64,000 nucleotides of DNA from positions 1 to 64,000 of the forward strand of contig NZ_LYMK01000018.1 in assembly GCF_002157355.1 (NCBI RefSeq). The letters run 5' to 3'. Positions 7,826 through 16,222 of the stretch are shown here, in pieces (positions within the stretch are counted from its first letter, which is position 1; each line of letters starts with the position of its first letter). A model generated the notes under the pieces. That model was not told the DNA's origin. It saw only the letters and a program-made list of their open reading frames with translations, and did not search any database. Position numbers and translations under genes: made by a program. Source of the stretch: Variovorax sp. JS1663 (lineage in GTDB: Bacteria > Pseudomonadota > Gammaproteobacteria > Burkholderiales > Burkholderiaceae_C).

Positions 7826-9027
7826 GCCGAACGCCCCAGCGCAGCCTTGCCCGCGGCCACCAGGATCGCATCGTTCTGCGGCGTGTGGATGCGGCTGCAC
7901 AGCACGTCGCGGTAATGCCGCTCCAGCGGGTTCTGCCGCGCGAGGCCATGGTTGCCGGTGAGCTGCAGCGCCAGCTCGACCGCGCGGATCGCGTTCGAGG
8001 TCACGCTGTACTTCAGCAGGCCGCTGTCGCTCGCGGCCGGCGCGTGGCCCGCGTCGACCTGGGCGGCCGCATCGTCGAGCAGCACGCGATTGCCGCGCAG
8101 CAGCGCCTCGATCTCGCCCAGATGCTCCTGCACGCGCGGCAGGGCCGCGAGCGAACTGCCCAGCGAGCTCGGCGCGCGCCGGTTCAGGAAGCCCAGCAGC
8201 CAGTCGCGTGCGGCCCGCGCCACCGCGTCGTAGAGCGTGCCCAGCAGCACCACCGTCCAGGCCTGCTGGGTGGCATGGGCATCGATGTCGGTCTGGCTGC
8301 CGGCATCGGGCGCCCAGTCGGCCGGCGCGCGCAGGTCCACCGCATGGTCCAGCGGGATCGCGACGTCCTCGAACAGCACCTCGTGGCTGCCCGAGGCGCG
8401 CAGCCCCAGGTGGTCCCAGCTCGCCACCACGCGGATGCCGGCCGCGCTGCGCGGCACGAGGAAGAAGCCCGTGCGGGGAACGGCCTCATCGGTGCGGGCC
8501 CATACGGCCAGCCACGTCAGCCCCTCGATGCCGGTGGTGTAGACCTTGTGGCCGTCGATCTTCCACTGCTGGCCCTCGCGCCGCGCGACCGTGGCCGGCA
8601 GGCCGCCGCGCGCGGGCGAGCCCAGCGCGGGCTCCACGCGCAAGGCGTTGATGAGGGCGCCCTCGCGCACCGCGTCGCGCAGCACGCGATCGCGCAGCGG
8701 CACCGGCCAGCGGCAGTCGATGCGGCCGATCGCATGCTGCTGCAGCCAGCTCATGGTGAGGATCAGCGCGGTGGCAGGCTCGCCCCAGGCCACCGCTGCG
8801 AGCACGCGCCGCGCAGCCGCCAGCGAGGCGCCGCCGCCGCCATGCGAGCGCGGTGCGACCAGGCCGATCAGCCCCTGTGCCTGCAACTCGATGAAGTTCT
8901 CTCGCGGAAAGGCGCCGCTCCTGTCATGGTCGGCGGCGCCCTGGGCGAAGAGATGCGCGAGGCGCGCCAGGAGCGCGGCATCGGAAGCGGGGTCGGCCGG
9001 CAGGCGGCGCAGGGCGTGCGAACTCAT
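7822..9027 (-). CDS. Acyl-CoA dehydrogenase-like flavoprotein (SfnB/DszC-type monooxygenase family)
   Basis: 401 residues with acyl-CoA dehydrogenase folds in order: N-terminal helical, middle beta (KVYTTGIEGLTWLAVWARTD ... LGLRASGSHEVLFEDVAIP) and C-terminal helical (LTGNHGLARQNPLERHYRDV). Sulfur-starvation clusters often carry such proteins (SfnB, DszC relatives), which act as FMNH2-dependent oxygenases on sulfur compounds rather than CoA esters. The segment where acyl-CoA dehydrogenases carry a catalytic glutamate does not show it clearly, in line with that reading. First gene of the minus operon, facing the flavin monooxygenase gene across a 142-bp divergent promoter region. The exact reaction cannot be told from sequence. 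Confidence 0.82.
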   Translation of the reverse strand: MSSHALRRLPADPASDAALLARLAHLFAQGAADHDRSGAFPRENFIELQAQGLIGLVAPRSHGGGGASLAAARRVLAAVAWGEPATALILTMSWLQQHAIGRIDCRWPVPLRDRVLRDAVREGALINALRVEPALGSPARGGLPATVARREGQQWKIDGHKVYTTGIEGLTWLAVWARTDEAVPRTGFFLVPRSAAGIRVVASWDHLGLRASGSHEVLFEDVAIPLDHAVDLRAPADWAPDAGSQTDIDAHATQQAWTVVLLGTLYDAVARAARDWLLGFLNRRAPSSLGSSLAALPRVQEHLGEIEALLRGNRVLLDDAAAQVDAGHAPAASDSGLLKYSVTSNAIRAVELALQLTGNHGLARQNPLERHYRDVLCSRIHTPQNDAILVAAGKAALGRSA

Positions 9028-9169
9028 GGGCCGGCACCTTACGACCCGCCACGCACGCGCGGAAGGACGGATCCCGCATATCCAAACTCGCATTCCTGCG
9101 TTCGCAAGCGCCGCGCCGCGCATTACGGTCGGACCCTCTCCTCATTTCCCCATTGCAGGAAAGCCATCC
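9028..9169. promoter_or_regulatory. Divergent promoter region between the two organosulfur operons
   Basis: 142 bp separate the ATGs at 9027 (minus) and 9170 (plus). It holds a short inverted repeat CGCATTCCTGCG (9089-9100) and a ribosome-binding-like CAGGAAAG (9156-9163) for the plus arm. Placement implies joint control of both arms, probably by the CysB-like protein at 16223; no binding site can be assigned with certainty. Confidence 0.45.
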
Positions 9170-10282
9170 ATGAGCGACAGCGACATCGAATTCATCGGCA
9201 TGATCCAGGGCCAGAAGGTCTCGGAGATCCATCCCGCACGCGGCCCGGCGATCGACCGCGACTACGTGCGCGCCTTCGCGCAGGCGCACGAGGCCGCCGG
9301 CTTCGACCGCGTGCTGGTGCCGCACCACTCGGTCAGCCCCGACGCCACGCTGACCGTGGCCTACGCGGCCTCGGTCACCGAGCACATCCACTTCATGCTG
9401 GCGCACCGCCCGGGCTTCGTCGCACCGACGCTGGCGGCGCGCCAGTTCGCCTCGCTCGACCAGTTCAGCGGCGGGCGCCTGGGCGTGCACTACATCTCCG
9501 GCGGGTCGGACGACGAGCAGAAGCGCGACGGCGACTGGCTGGACCACGACCAGCGCTATGCGCGCACCGACGAATACCTGGAGGTGCTGCGCAAGGTCTG
9601 GACCCACGACAAGCCTTTTGACCACGAGGGCCCGCACTACCGCTTCCAGGGCGCCTTCTCGGAGGTCAAGCCGCTGCAGACGCAGAACGGGCGGCCGCAC
9701 GTGCCGGTGTATTTCGGCGGCGCCTCCGAGGCGGCGATCCCGGTGGCCGGCAAGCATGCCGATGTCTACGCGCTGTGGGGCGAATCGCTGGAGCAGGCGC
9801 GCGAGCTCACCGGCCGCGTGCGCGCCGAGGCGGCGAAGCACGGGCGCAGCGTCCGCTTCTCGGTCTCGTTCCGCCCCATCCTGGCCGACACCGAGGAGAA
9901 GGCCTGGGCACGCGCCGACGCCATCCTGGCCGAGACCAGGCGCCTGCGCGTGGTGCAGGGCTACAGCCGCGGCGGCCCGCTGCAGAGCGAAGGCGCGCGG
10001 CGCCTGCTGGCCGCCGCAGAGAAAGGCACGCGCCTCGACAAGCGCCTGTGGACCGCGATCGCGCAGGAGACCGGCGGGCGCTCCAACAGCACCGCGCTGG
10101 TCGGCACGCCCGAGCAGGTGGCCGATGCGCTGCTGGACTACCACGCGCTGGGCGTGACCACCTTCCTGATCCGCGGCTTCGATCCCCTCGAGGACGCGAT
10201 CGACTATGGCCGCGAGCTGATCCCGCGCACGCGCGAACTCGTTGCGCAGCAAGTCGCCGCGCAACGCAAGAAGGCCGCCTGA
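9170..10282 (+). CDS. LLM-class flavin-dependent monooxygenase, SsuD-like (alkanesulfonate monooxygenase family)
   Basis: 370 residues covering a complete bacterial-luciferase-like TIM barrel. Family marks include LVPHHSVSPDA, the DQFSGGRLGVHYISGG stretch, and NSTALVGTPEQVADALLDY near the C-terminus. SsuD-type enzymes use FMNH2 and O2 to cleave C-S bonds of sulfonates to an aldehyde and sulfite. No flavin reductase (SsuE) is encoded nearby, so reduced flavin must come from elsewhere. First gene of the plus arm; the ATG follows CAGGAAA at 6-12 bases. The true substrate could be a sulfonate, a sulfone or another organosulfur compound. Confidence 0.85.
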   Translation: MSDSDIEFIGMIQGQKVSEIHPARGPAIDRDYVRAFAQAHEAAGFDRVLVPHHSVSPDATLTVAYAASVTEHIHFMLAHRPGFVAPTLAARQFASLDQFSGGRLGVHYISGGSDDEQKRDGDWLDHDQRYARTDEYLEVLRKVWTHDKPFDHEGPHYRFQGAFSEVKPLQTQNGRPHVPVYFGGASEAAIPVAGKHADVYALWGESLEQARELTGRVRAEAAKHGRSVRFSVSFRPILADTEEKAWARADAILAETRRLRVVQGYSRGGPLQSEGARRLLAAAEKGTRLDKRLWTAIAQETGGRSNSTALVGTPEQVADALLDYHALGVTTFLIRGFDPLEDAIDYGRELIPRTRELVAQQVAAQRKKAA

Positions 10283-10320
10283 CCGCATCGATGCACCCCC
10301 ATGCCAGGAAGAAACACCGC

Positions 10321-11142
10321 ATGAGTGCCGTTCTCGACCTCGATCGGCCGCACAGCCGGCTGCCGCTGAATCCGCAACCGAAGCAGAAGTTCTGGATCGA
10401 CCCGCCCGCGCCGCGCACCAGCATCGGGGCGGAGCGCCGCCATCGCCAGGAGCGCCTGGCCGGCGCCTTCCGCCTGTTCGCACGCTTCGGCTTCGCGCAG
10501 GGCCTGGCAGGCCACATCACGGCGCGCGACCCGGAGCTGACCGACCATTTCTGGGTCAACCCGCTGGGCGTGCACTTCTCGCGCATCAAGGTCTCGGACC
10601 TGCTGCTGGTCAATGCCCGGGGCGAGACCGTGGTCGGCGACCGGCCGCTCAACAAGGCGGCCTTCGCCATCCACGCCGCAATCCACGAGCACAACCCGAG
10701 GATCATCGCCGCGGCGCACACGCACTCGACCTACGGCAAGGCCTGGTCCACGCTGGGCCGCCCGCTCGATGCGCTGACCCAGGACGCCTGCGTGTTCCAC
10801 GAAGACCACGCCCTCTTCGATGACTTCACCGGCATGGTGGTGGACGAGAGCGAGGGCCTGCGCATCGCCCGTTCGCTCGGCGACCGCAAGGGCGCAATCC
10901 TCAAGAATCACGGCATCCTGACCGCCGGCCCCACGGTCGAAGCCGCGGCCTGGTGGTACATCGCGCTCGACAACGCCTGCCACACGCAGTTGCTGGCCGA
11001 GGCGGCCGGCAAGCCGCGGCCGATCGACGCAGCGACCGCGCGCCATACCCACGGCCAGATCGGCGGACCCGAGGGCGCGCTGCATGCCTTCGAGAGCCTG
11101 TACGAAGGCTTGGTGGAGGCCGAGCCCGAACTGCTTCTTTAA
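10321..11142 (+). CDS. Class II aldolase/adducin family protein
   Basis: 273 residues. The zinc-binding histidines of the fold are visible in AAAHTHSTYG (HxH) and in LKNHGILTAG, with an acidic residue pattern DHALFDDF between them. Class II aldolases of this family (fuculose-phosphate aldolase, MtnB-like dehydratases) cleave or dehydrate sugar-like aldol substrates with a divalent metal. Position between the flavin monooxygenase and an ABC binding protein suggests it processes the carbon skeleton left after C-S cleavage, or a hydroxylated sulfonate. The first ~35 residues are an extension before the fold. Substrate unknown. Confidence 0.82.
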   Translation: MSAVLDLDRPHSRLPLNPQPKQKFWIDPPAPRTSIGAERRHRQERLAGAFRLFARFGFAQGLAGHITARDPELTDHFWVNPLGVHFSRIKVSDLLLVNARGETVVGDRPLNKAAFAIHAAIHEHNPRIIAAAHTHSTYGKAWSTLGRPLDALTQDACVFHEDHALFDDFTGMVVDESEGLRIARSLGDRKGAILKNHGILTAGPTVEAAAWWYIALDNACHTQLLAEAAGKPRPIDAATARHTHGQIGGPEGALHAFESLYEGLVEAEPELLL

Positions 11143-11157
11143 CTCGCGACGTCCACC

Positions 11158-12159
11158 ATGAACCCATCCTCTTCTTCGCGCCGCCGCGTGCTGCGCGCCG
11201 GCAGCGCCGCGGCCGTGGTCGCTGCCGGCGGCCTGCTCGCCTCGCGCGCCTGGTCGCAGCCGCGCAAGCTCAGCTTCGCCTGGAACGCGACCGCCTTCTG
11301 CCTCTCGCCCGTCGTGGTGGCGCAGGAACGCGGCTTCTTCGAGCGCAACGGCCTGCAGGTCGATCTGGTCAACTACACCGGCTCCACCGACCAGTTGCTG
11401 GAATCGCTCGCCACCGCCAAGGCGGATGCGGCGGTGGGCATGATTCACCGCTGGCTCAAGCCGCTGGAGTCGGGCTTCGACGTCAAGATCGTCGGCAGCT
11501 CGCATGGCGGCTGCGTGCGCCTCGTGGGCGTCAAGGAAGCGGGCGTCACCGACCTGCAGAAGCTCAACGGCAAGACCATCGGCGTCTCCGACATCGCGAG
11601 CCCGGGCAAGAACTTCTTTTCGATCCTGCTCAAGAAGAATGGCATCGACGCCGATCGCGACGTGGCCTGGCGCCAGTACCCGGCCGACCTGCTGGACATC
11701 GCAGTCAACAAGGGCGAGATCCAGGCGATCGCCGACGGCGACCCCACGCTCTACCTGATCGAGAAGCGCAACAAGGGGCGCTACCAGGAACTCGCCACCA
11801 ACCTTTCCGGCGAGTACAAGGACAAGGTCTGCTGCATCGTCGGCGCCCGCGGCGAGCTGGTACGCAAGGAGAAGCCGGTCGTCGCGGCGCTGGTGCGCGC
11901 CATCGTCCAGGCCTCGGACTTCGTGGCCGAGAACCCGAACGAATCGGCCAAGCTGTTTGCCAAGTACTCGCCCAAGGTGGCGGTCGAGGACCTGCAGGCG
12001 CTGCTGGGAACGCTGACGCACGGACATCACCCTGTGGGCAGGAACCTGCGCGACGAGGTGGAGTTCTACGCGCGCGATTTCCGCTCCGTCGGCGTGCTCA
12101 AGCAGAACACCGACCCGGCGCGGCTGGCGAACCACGTGTCGGTGGATGTGCTCTCATGA
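11158..12159 (+). CDS. ABC transporter substrate-binding protein, SsuA/NMT1-THI5-like, with Tat-like signal
   Basis: 333 residues. The N-terminus (SSSSRRRVLRAGSAAAVVAA ... WSQ) has an RRR cluster followed by a mildly hydrophobic stretch, so export is likely by Tat or Sec. The mature part is a periplasmic type II binding fold (SFAWNATAFCLSPVVVAQER, then GFFERNGLQVDLVNYTGSTDQ). It belongs to the same broad class as the proteins at 6854 and 15146 but to a different branch. Its stop overlaps the permease ATG (ATGA at 12156-12159), so it is the cognate binding protein of that transporter. The ligand is probably a sulfonate or similar anion. Confidence 0.85.
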   Translation: MNPSSSSRRRVLRAGSAAAVVAAGGLLASRAWSQPRKLSFAWNATAFCLSPVVVAQERGFFERNGLQVDLVNYTGSTDQLLESLATAKADAAVGMIHRWLKPLESGFDVKIVGSSHGGCVRLVGVKEAGVTDLQKLNGKTIGVSDIASPGKNFFSILLKKNGIDADRDVAWRQYPADLLDIAVNKGEIQAIADGDPTLYLIEKRNKGRYQELATNLSGEYKDKVCCIVGARGELVRKEKPVVAALVRAIVQASDFVAENPNESAKLFAKYSPKVAVEDLQALLGTLTHGHHPVGRNLRDEVEFYARDFRSVGVLKQNTDPARLANHVSVDVLS

Positions 12160-13184
12160 CGACCGCCGCTGAACAGGCCCTGGCCGCGCCGCTCGGCCAG
12201 GCGGCGGCTTCGCCATCCCAGGTGCCCGGCAATGCCTGGCGCACCGGTATCGCTGCCTCGGGCGCCTGGTTGGTGCTGGGCGCGATCACGCTGGCCTGGC
12301 CCAACCGGGAGATCGGCTTCAGCGACTGGAACTTCACCACCGAATTCGGCGGCGCGGCGATCGTGGCGGCCCTGCTCCTGCTCGCGATCGCGCTGCTCGG
12401 CGCCCGCGCCGGGCGCATCGGCCGGGGCCTGCGCACGGCCGGCCAGTGGCTGGTCGCAGCACCGTTGCTGCTCGCGCTGTGGGAGGTGGCCACAGCCAAG
12501 CTGGGCCTGTTGCCGCCGCCCTTCTTTGCGCCGCCGCAGAGCCTGATCGACGTGGTGCACGAGGACTGGCAGCGGCTCGGCCTGTCGACCGCGCATTCGG
12601 CGCGCCTGCTGGCGCACGGCTTCGTGCTCGGTGCGCTGGCCGGTTTCGCGACCGGCGTGTGGATCGGCTGGTCGCGGGTCGCGGGCTACTGGGTCCATCC
12701 GCTGCTGCGCTTCCTGGGCCCGGTGCCGGCCTCGGCGCTGCTGCCGCTGGCCTTCTTCTTCGCGCCCTCGAGCTATGCGGCAGCGGTGTTCCTGATCGGA
12801 CTGGCGACCTTCTTTCCGGTGGCGGTGCTGAGCTGGTCGGGCGTGGCTTCGGTCAACAAGAACTACTACGACGTTGCACGCACGCTGGGCGCGCCCGAAT
12901 GGTTCCTGGTCCTGCGCGTGGCGGTGCCGGCGGCGCTCCCGCAGGTTTTCGTCGGGCTCTTCATGGGGCTCGGCGCTTCTTTTTCCGTGCTGGTCACGGC
13001 CGAAATGATGGGCGTGAAGGCCGGCCTGGGCTGGTACCTGCAATGGGCCCAGGGCTGGGCTGCCTACGCCAACATGTACGCCGCCTTGCTGGTGATGGCC
13101 GGGCTGTGCTCGGGGCTGATCACGCTGCTGTTCACGGTGCGCGACCGCGCGCTGTCGTGGCAGAAGGGGACGCTCAAGTGGTAA
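12156..13184 (+). CDS. ABC transporter permease, SsuC/TauC-like
   Basis: 342 residues. It has extra N-terminal hydrophobic segments (WLVLGAITLAW and AAIVAALLLLAIALLG) before the usual six-helix BPD_transp_1 core (from about residue 100). The EAA-type coupling loop that contacts the ATPase is recognisable as DVARTLGAPEWFLVLRVAVP. Typical SsuC proteins are ~260 residues, so the ~80-residue N-terminal extension is unusual. It is coupled to genes on both sides: a 4-base overlap with the binding protein before it and a 7-base overlap with the ATPase after it. Confidence 0.9.
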   Translation: MTTAAEQALAAPLGQAAASPSQVPGNAWRTGIAASGAWLVLGAITLAWPNREIGFSDWNFTTEFGGAAIVAALLLLAIALLGARAGRIGRGLRTAGQWLVAAPLLLALWEVATAKLGLLPPPFFAPPQSLIDVVHEDWQRLGLSTAHSARLLAHGFVLGALAGFATGVWIGWSRVAGYWVHPLLRFLGPVPASALLPLAFFFAPSSYAAAVFLIGLATFFPVAVLSWSGVASVNKNYYDVARTLGAPEWFLVLRVAVPAALPQVFVGLFMGLGASFSVLVTAEMMGVKAGLGWYLQWAQGWAAYANMYAALLVMAGLCSGLITLLFTVRDRALSWQKGTLKW

Positions 13185-13960
13185 GCACGGCAACGACGGC
13201 GGCGGCCGGCGCGCACATCGAGGTGTGCAACGTCGGCCACTGGTTCCGCCAGCCCACCGGCGTGCTCCAGGTACTCGACGGCATCGACCTGCGCGTGCAG
13301 CCGGGCGAGTTCGTCGCGCTGCTGGGGCCCAGCGGCTGCGGCAAGTCGACGCTGCTGCGGCTGGTGGCAGGCCTGGAGCCGGCCACCACCGGCAGCATCA
13401 CGCAGGACGGCGAGCGCATCGCGCGGCCCGATCCCTCGCGCATCGTCGTGTTCCAGGACCCCACCCTCTACCCATGGCGCAACGTGTGGGACAACGTGGC
13501 GCTCGGCCTGCAGGCGCGCGGCCTGCTGAAGTCACAGCGCTCGCGCGTGGACGATGCGCTCCGATTGGTGGGCCTGGCCGAGTTCGCGAAGAACTTTCCG
13601 CACCAGCTCTCCGGCGGCATGGCACAGCGCGTGGCGCTGGCGCGCGCCCTGGTCAACGATCCGCGGCTGCTGGTGCTCGACGAGCCGCTGGGCAAACTCG
13701 ATTCGCTCACGCGCATCGCGATGCAGAGCGAACTGGTCAACCTCTGGCAGCGCGCGGGCTTCTCGGCGCTGCTGGTCACGCACGACGTCGAGGAAGCGCT
13801 CTTCCTCGCCCAGCGCGTGATCGTGCTGAGCGACCGGCCGGCGCGCATCAAGGCGCAGATCACGGTCGACCTGCCCTATCCGCGGCACCGGGGCGACCCG
13901 CGCCTGGCCGCGCTGCGGCACGAGGCGCTGCGGCATCTGGGGCTCGATGAGAGCTGGTGA
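13178..13960 (+). CDS. ABC transporter ATP-binding protein, SsuB/TauB-like
   Basis: 260 residues with a complete nucleotide-binding domain: Walker [11 protein letters not shown]-loop [11 protein letters not shown], signature LSGGMAQR, Walker [10 protein letters not shown] and the switch histidine in VTHDVEEAL. It powers the permease upstream. The only fitting start is the GTG at 13178, seven bases inside the permease gene. The stop overlaps the GTG of the cytochrome gene (GTGA at 13957-13960), so cytochrome and ATPase are made together. Confidence 0.93.
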   Translation: MVSTATTAAAGAHIEVCNVGHWFRQPTGVLQVLDGIDLRVQPGEFVALLGPSGCGKSTLLRLVAGLEPATTGSITQDGERIARPDPSRIVVFQDPTLYPWRNVWDNVALGLQARGLLKSQRSRVDDALRLVGLAEFAKNFPHQLSGGMAQRVALARALVNDPRLLVLDEPLGKLDSLTRIAMQSELVNLWQRAGFSALLVTHDVEEALFLAQRVIVLSDRPARIKAQITVDLPYPRHRGDPRLAALRHEALRHLGLDESW

Positions 13961-15108
13961 GCTTGCTCCCCGACACACCGTGGCTGAACGCATTGATCGG
14001 CTTGCTGCAGGCGGCGCAACTGGGCCTGTTGCGGCTGCTGGCCTGGCTGGGCCTGGCGGCGACGAGCCATGGCCAGCCTGCCTGGCCCTGGGCGCTGCGC
14101 CTGTCGGGCGAGAACCTGCTGATCGACCTGGGCCAGGCGCGGCGTGCGGCGCTCACGCTGGGCGTGCTGTGCGCCGCGCTGATCGTGCTGCTGCTGGCAC
14201 TGCTCTGGCGCCGCCGCCGGCTGCTGTTGATTGCCTGCGTGCCGCTGCTGCTTGCACTGGCACCCTGGCCCGATGCGCAGGTGCTGCTGGTGCCGGCGCA
14301 TCCCACCAGCTTCCACCACTCGCCCAGCGGCTTCACCGCGGCCTCGATTGCGCGAGGCCAGGCACTTTATGCGTCGCATTGCGTCAGCTGCCATGGCGCC
14401 GACGGGCGCGGCCGGGGACCGCTCGCGGCTGCGCAGGCGGTGTGGCCGCCGAGCTTCGGTGGCCCCCTGCTGTGGAATCGCGCCGACGGCGATCTGCTGT
14501 GGCGCGTGCTCCATGGCATGCAGAACCGCCGCGGCATGCCCACCATGCCGGCCTTCCGCGACCGGCTGGACGAACGGGACGCCTGGGCCTTGATCGATTT
14601 CATGAAGGCCCTGGGCGCAGGCCAGAGCCTGCTGGCCACGGGCCTGTGGGCACGGCCCATCGGGCTGCCCGATGTGACCGTGCGCTGCGAGGACCGGCCC
14701 CCGCGCGGGCTTGCCAGCTGGCGCGGTCAACGGCTGCGCATCGTCGCGGCCGGCGCGACGGCGGCGCCGCTCGAGGACCCGCGCTTGGTCACGGTGCGAC
14801 TGCGGCCGCCCGGCGAAACGCCGGGCTCGCCGCCGGCCGGGTGCACCGCCGATGCCGAAGCCTGGCAAGCCTTCGCCCTGATCGCCGGCACCGAGCAATT
14901 GGCCGGCGTGCAATTGCTGGCCGATCGCGAAGGCTGGCTGCGCGCACGCAACGCGCCAGGCCAGGCCGGCTGGTCCGAGGAGGACTTGCTGTGCCGCGCC
15001 GAGGCATCGCCCGGCAAGCCGGCGGCGGCGGTCGACGGGCTGAGCGCGCTGATCGCCCGGATGGACGCGGAGCCGGTGCGCTTCGTCAAGGGCGGCTTCG
15101 TGCACTGA
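13957..15108 (+). CDS. Membrane-anchored c-type cytochrome in the sulfonate-transport operon
   Basis: 383 residues from a GTG start. The first ~105 residues hold two or three hydrophobic segments (~15-38, 66-84, 88-104). A periplasmic class I cytochrome c domain follows, with haem site CVSCH at 142-146 and likely axial methionine in GMPTMPAF (194 or 197). The last ~150 residues form a non-haem domain with scattered cysteines and no family I recognise. Its coupling to the ATPase gene by a 4-base overlap is unusual: sulfonate transporters have no known need for a cytochrome. It could receive electrons from a periplasmic sulfur oxidation, such as sulfite or thiol oxidation, but no partner oxidase or dehydrogenase is encoded here. 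Confidence 0.8.
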   Translation: MSLLPDTPWLNALIGLLQAAQLGLLRLLAWLGLAATSHGQPAWPWALRLSGENLLIDLGQARRAALTLGVLCAALIVLLLALLWRRRRLLLIACVPLLLALAPWPDAQVLLVPAHPTSFHHSPSGFTAASIARGQALYASHCVSCHGADGRGRGPLAAAQAVWPPSFGGPLLWNRADGDLLWRVLHGMQNRRGMPTMPAFRDRLDERDAWALIDFMKALGAGQSLLATGLWARPIGLPDVTVRCEDRPPRGLASWRGQRLRIVAAGATAAPLEDPRLVTVRLRPPGETPGSPPAGCTADAEAWQAFALIAGTEQLAGVQLLADREGWLRARNAPGQAGWSEEDLLCRAEASPGKPAAAVDGLSALIARMDAEPVRFVKGGFVH

Positions 15109-15145
15109 GCCCAGCTTTCTTTCCACACATCCCAGGGACTTTTCC

Positions 15146-16102
15146 ATGACCTCTTCATCCCGACGCGTCTTCGTCACCCGCACACTCGCCGGCGCCGCCA
15201 GCCTGGCGCTGCCGGCCGTCGCGCTGCATGCGCAATCGCGCCCCCTGCTCAAGGCCGGCGACCAGAAGGGCGGCCTGCGCGCGCTGCTCGAGGCAGCGGG
15301 CGGACTCGAAGGCCTGGGCTACGACATTCAGTGGTCCGAGTTCCCGGCTGCCGCGCCGCTGGCCGAGGCGCTCAACGCGCAGGCGGTGGACTCGGGCCCC
15401 ATCGGCGACGCACCGCTGATCTTCGCGCTGGCCGCCGGCACGCGCGTCAAGGCCATTGGCGCCAACCGTTCCGACTCCTACGGCACCGCGGTGCTGGTGC
15501 GGCCCGACTCGACACTGAAGAGCGCGGCCGACCTGAAGGGCAGGAGCGTGGCCACCAACCGCGGCTCGATCGGCCACTACATCACGCTCAAGGCGATCAC
15601 CGCGGCCGGCCTCCAGCCCGAGGACGTGAATCTGCGCTTCCTGGCACCGGCGGATGCCAAGCTCGCGCTGACGCAGGGCTCGGTCGATGCCTGGGCCACG
15701 TGGGAGCCCTACACCGCGCTGGCCGAGACCAGCGGCCACGCCCGCGTGCTGGCCAGCGGGCGCGGGCTGCTGCCCGGGCTGAGCTATCTCGCGGCCACCG
15801 ATGCGGCCATCGCCGCCAAGCGGCCGGTGCTGCAGGACTTCCTGCAGCGGGTCGTGCGGGCGCAGCGCTGGTCCTACCGCAACGTCGACGCCTTCTCGGC
15901 CACGCTGGCACGCATCATCGGCATCCCGGCCGATGCCGCGAAGCTGCAGTTCGAGCGGCGGCAGCAGAAGTGGGTGGCGATCGATCACAAGGTGGTCGCC
16001 GACCAGCAGGGCACCGCGGACTTCTACCGGCAGGTCGGGCTCATCAAGCAGCCGCTGGACGTGCGCGCGACCTTCGACCTGGGCTTCTCCGCACAAGGCT
16101 GA
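15146..16102 (+). CDS. SsuA-type ABC transporter substrate-binding protein (third in the cluster)
   Basis: 318 residues with a signal region (RRVFVTRTLAGAASLALPAV ... LHAQS). The mature sequence begins KAGDQKGGLRALLEAAGGLEG and is a paralogue of the minus-arm protein at 6854. The segment AVDSGPIGDAPLIFALAAG corresponds to the anion-binding region of SsuA. It follows the cytochrome gene by 37 bp. With two other binding proteins and only one permease/ATPase pair, it probably widens the range of ligands the transporter accepts. Confidence 0.88.
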   Translation: MTSSSRRVFVTRTLAGAASLALPAVALHAQSRPLLKAGDQKGGLRALLEAAGGLEGLGYDIQWSEFPAAAPLAEALNAQAVDSGPIGDAPLIFALAAGTRVKAIGANRSDSYGTAVLVRPDSTLKSAADLKGRSVATNRGSIGHYITLKAITAAGLQPEDVNLRFLAPADAKLALTQGSVDAWATWEPYTALAETSGHARVLASGRGLLPGLSYLAATDAAIAAKRPVLQDFLQRVVRAQRWSYRNVDAFSATLARIIGIPADAAKLQFERRQQKWVAIDHKVVADQQGTADFYRQVGLIKQPLDVRATFDLGFSAQG

Positions 16103-16121
16103 ACGGAGCGGCAAAGATGAC

Positions 16122-16139
16122 TTGATTATTTGGAATCAA
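16122..16139. promoter_or_regulatory. Inverted repeat upstream of the CysB-like gene, possible operator
   Basis: TTGATT and AATCAA flank a 6-base spacer in an AT-rich island 84-101 bp before the regulator ATG. LysR proteins often bind such T-n-A dyads to control themselves. Chance occurrence cannot be excluded. Confidence 0.35.
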
Positions 16140-16222
16140 CAATTCGGTCGTTCCGTCATCTGTCGCTGCTGGGGACAATGGCCTGCCACGCCCCTTGCGG
16201 GCGCCGTCTCCCGTTGCAGCAT

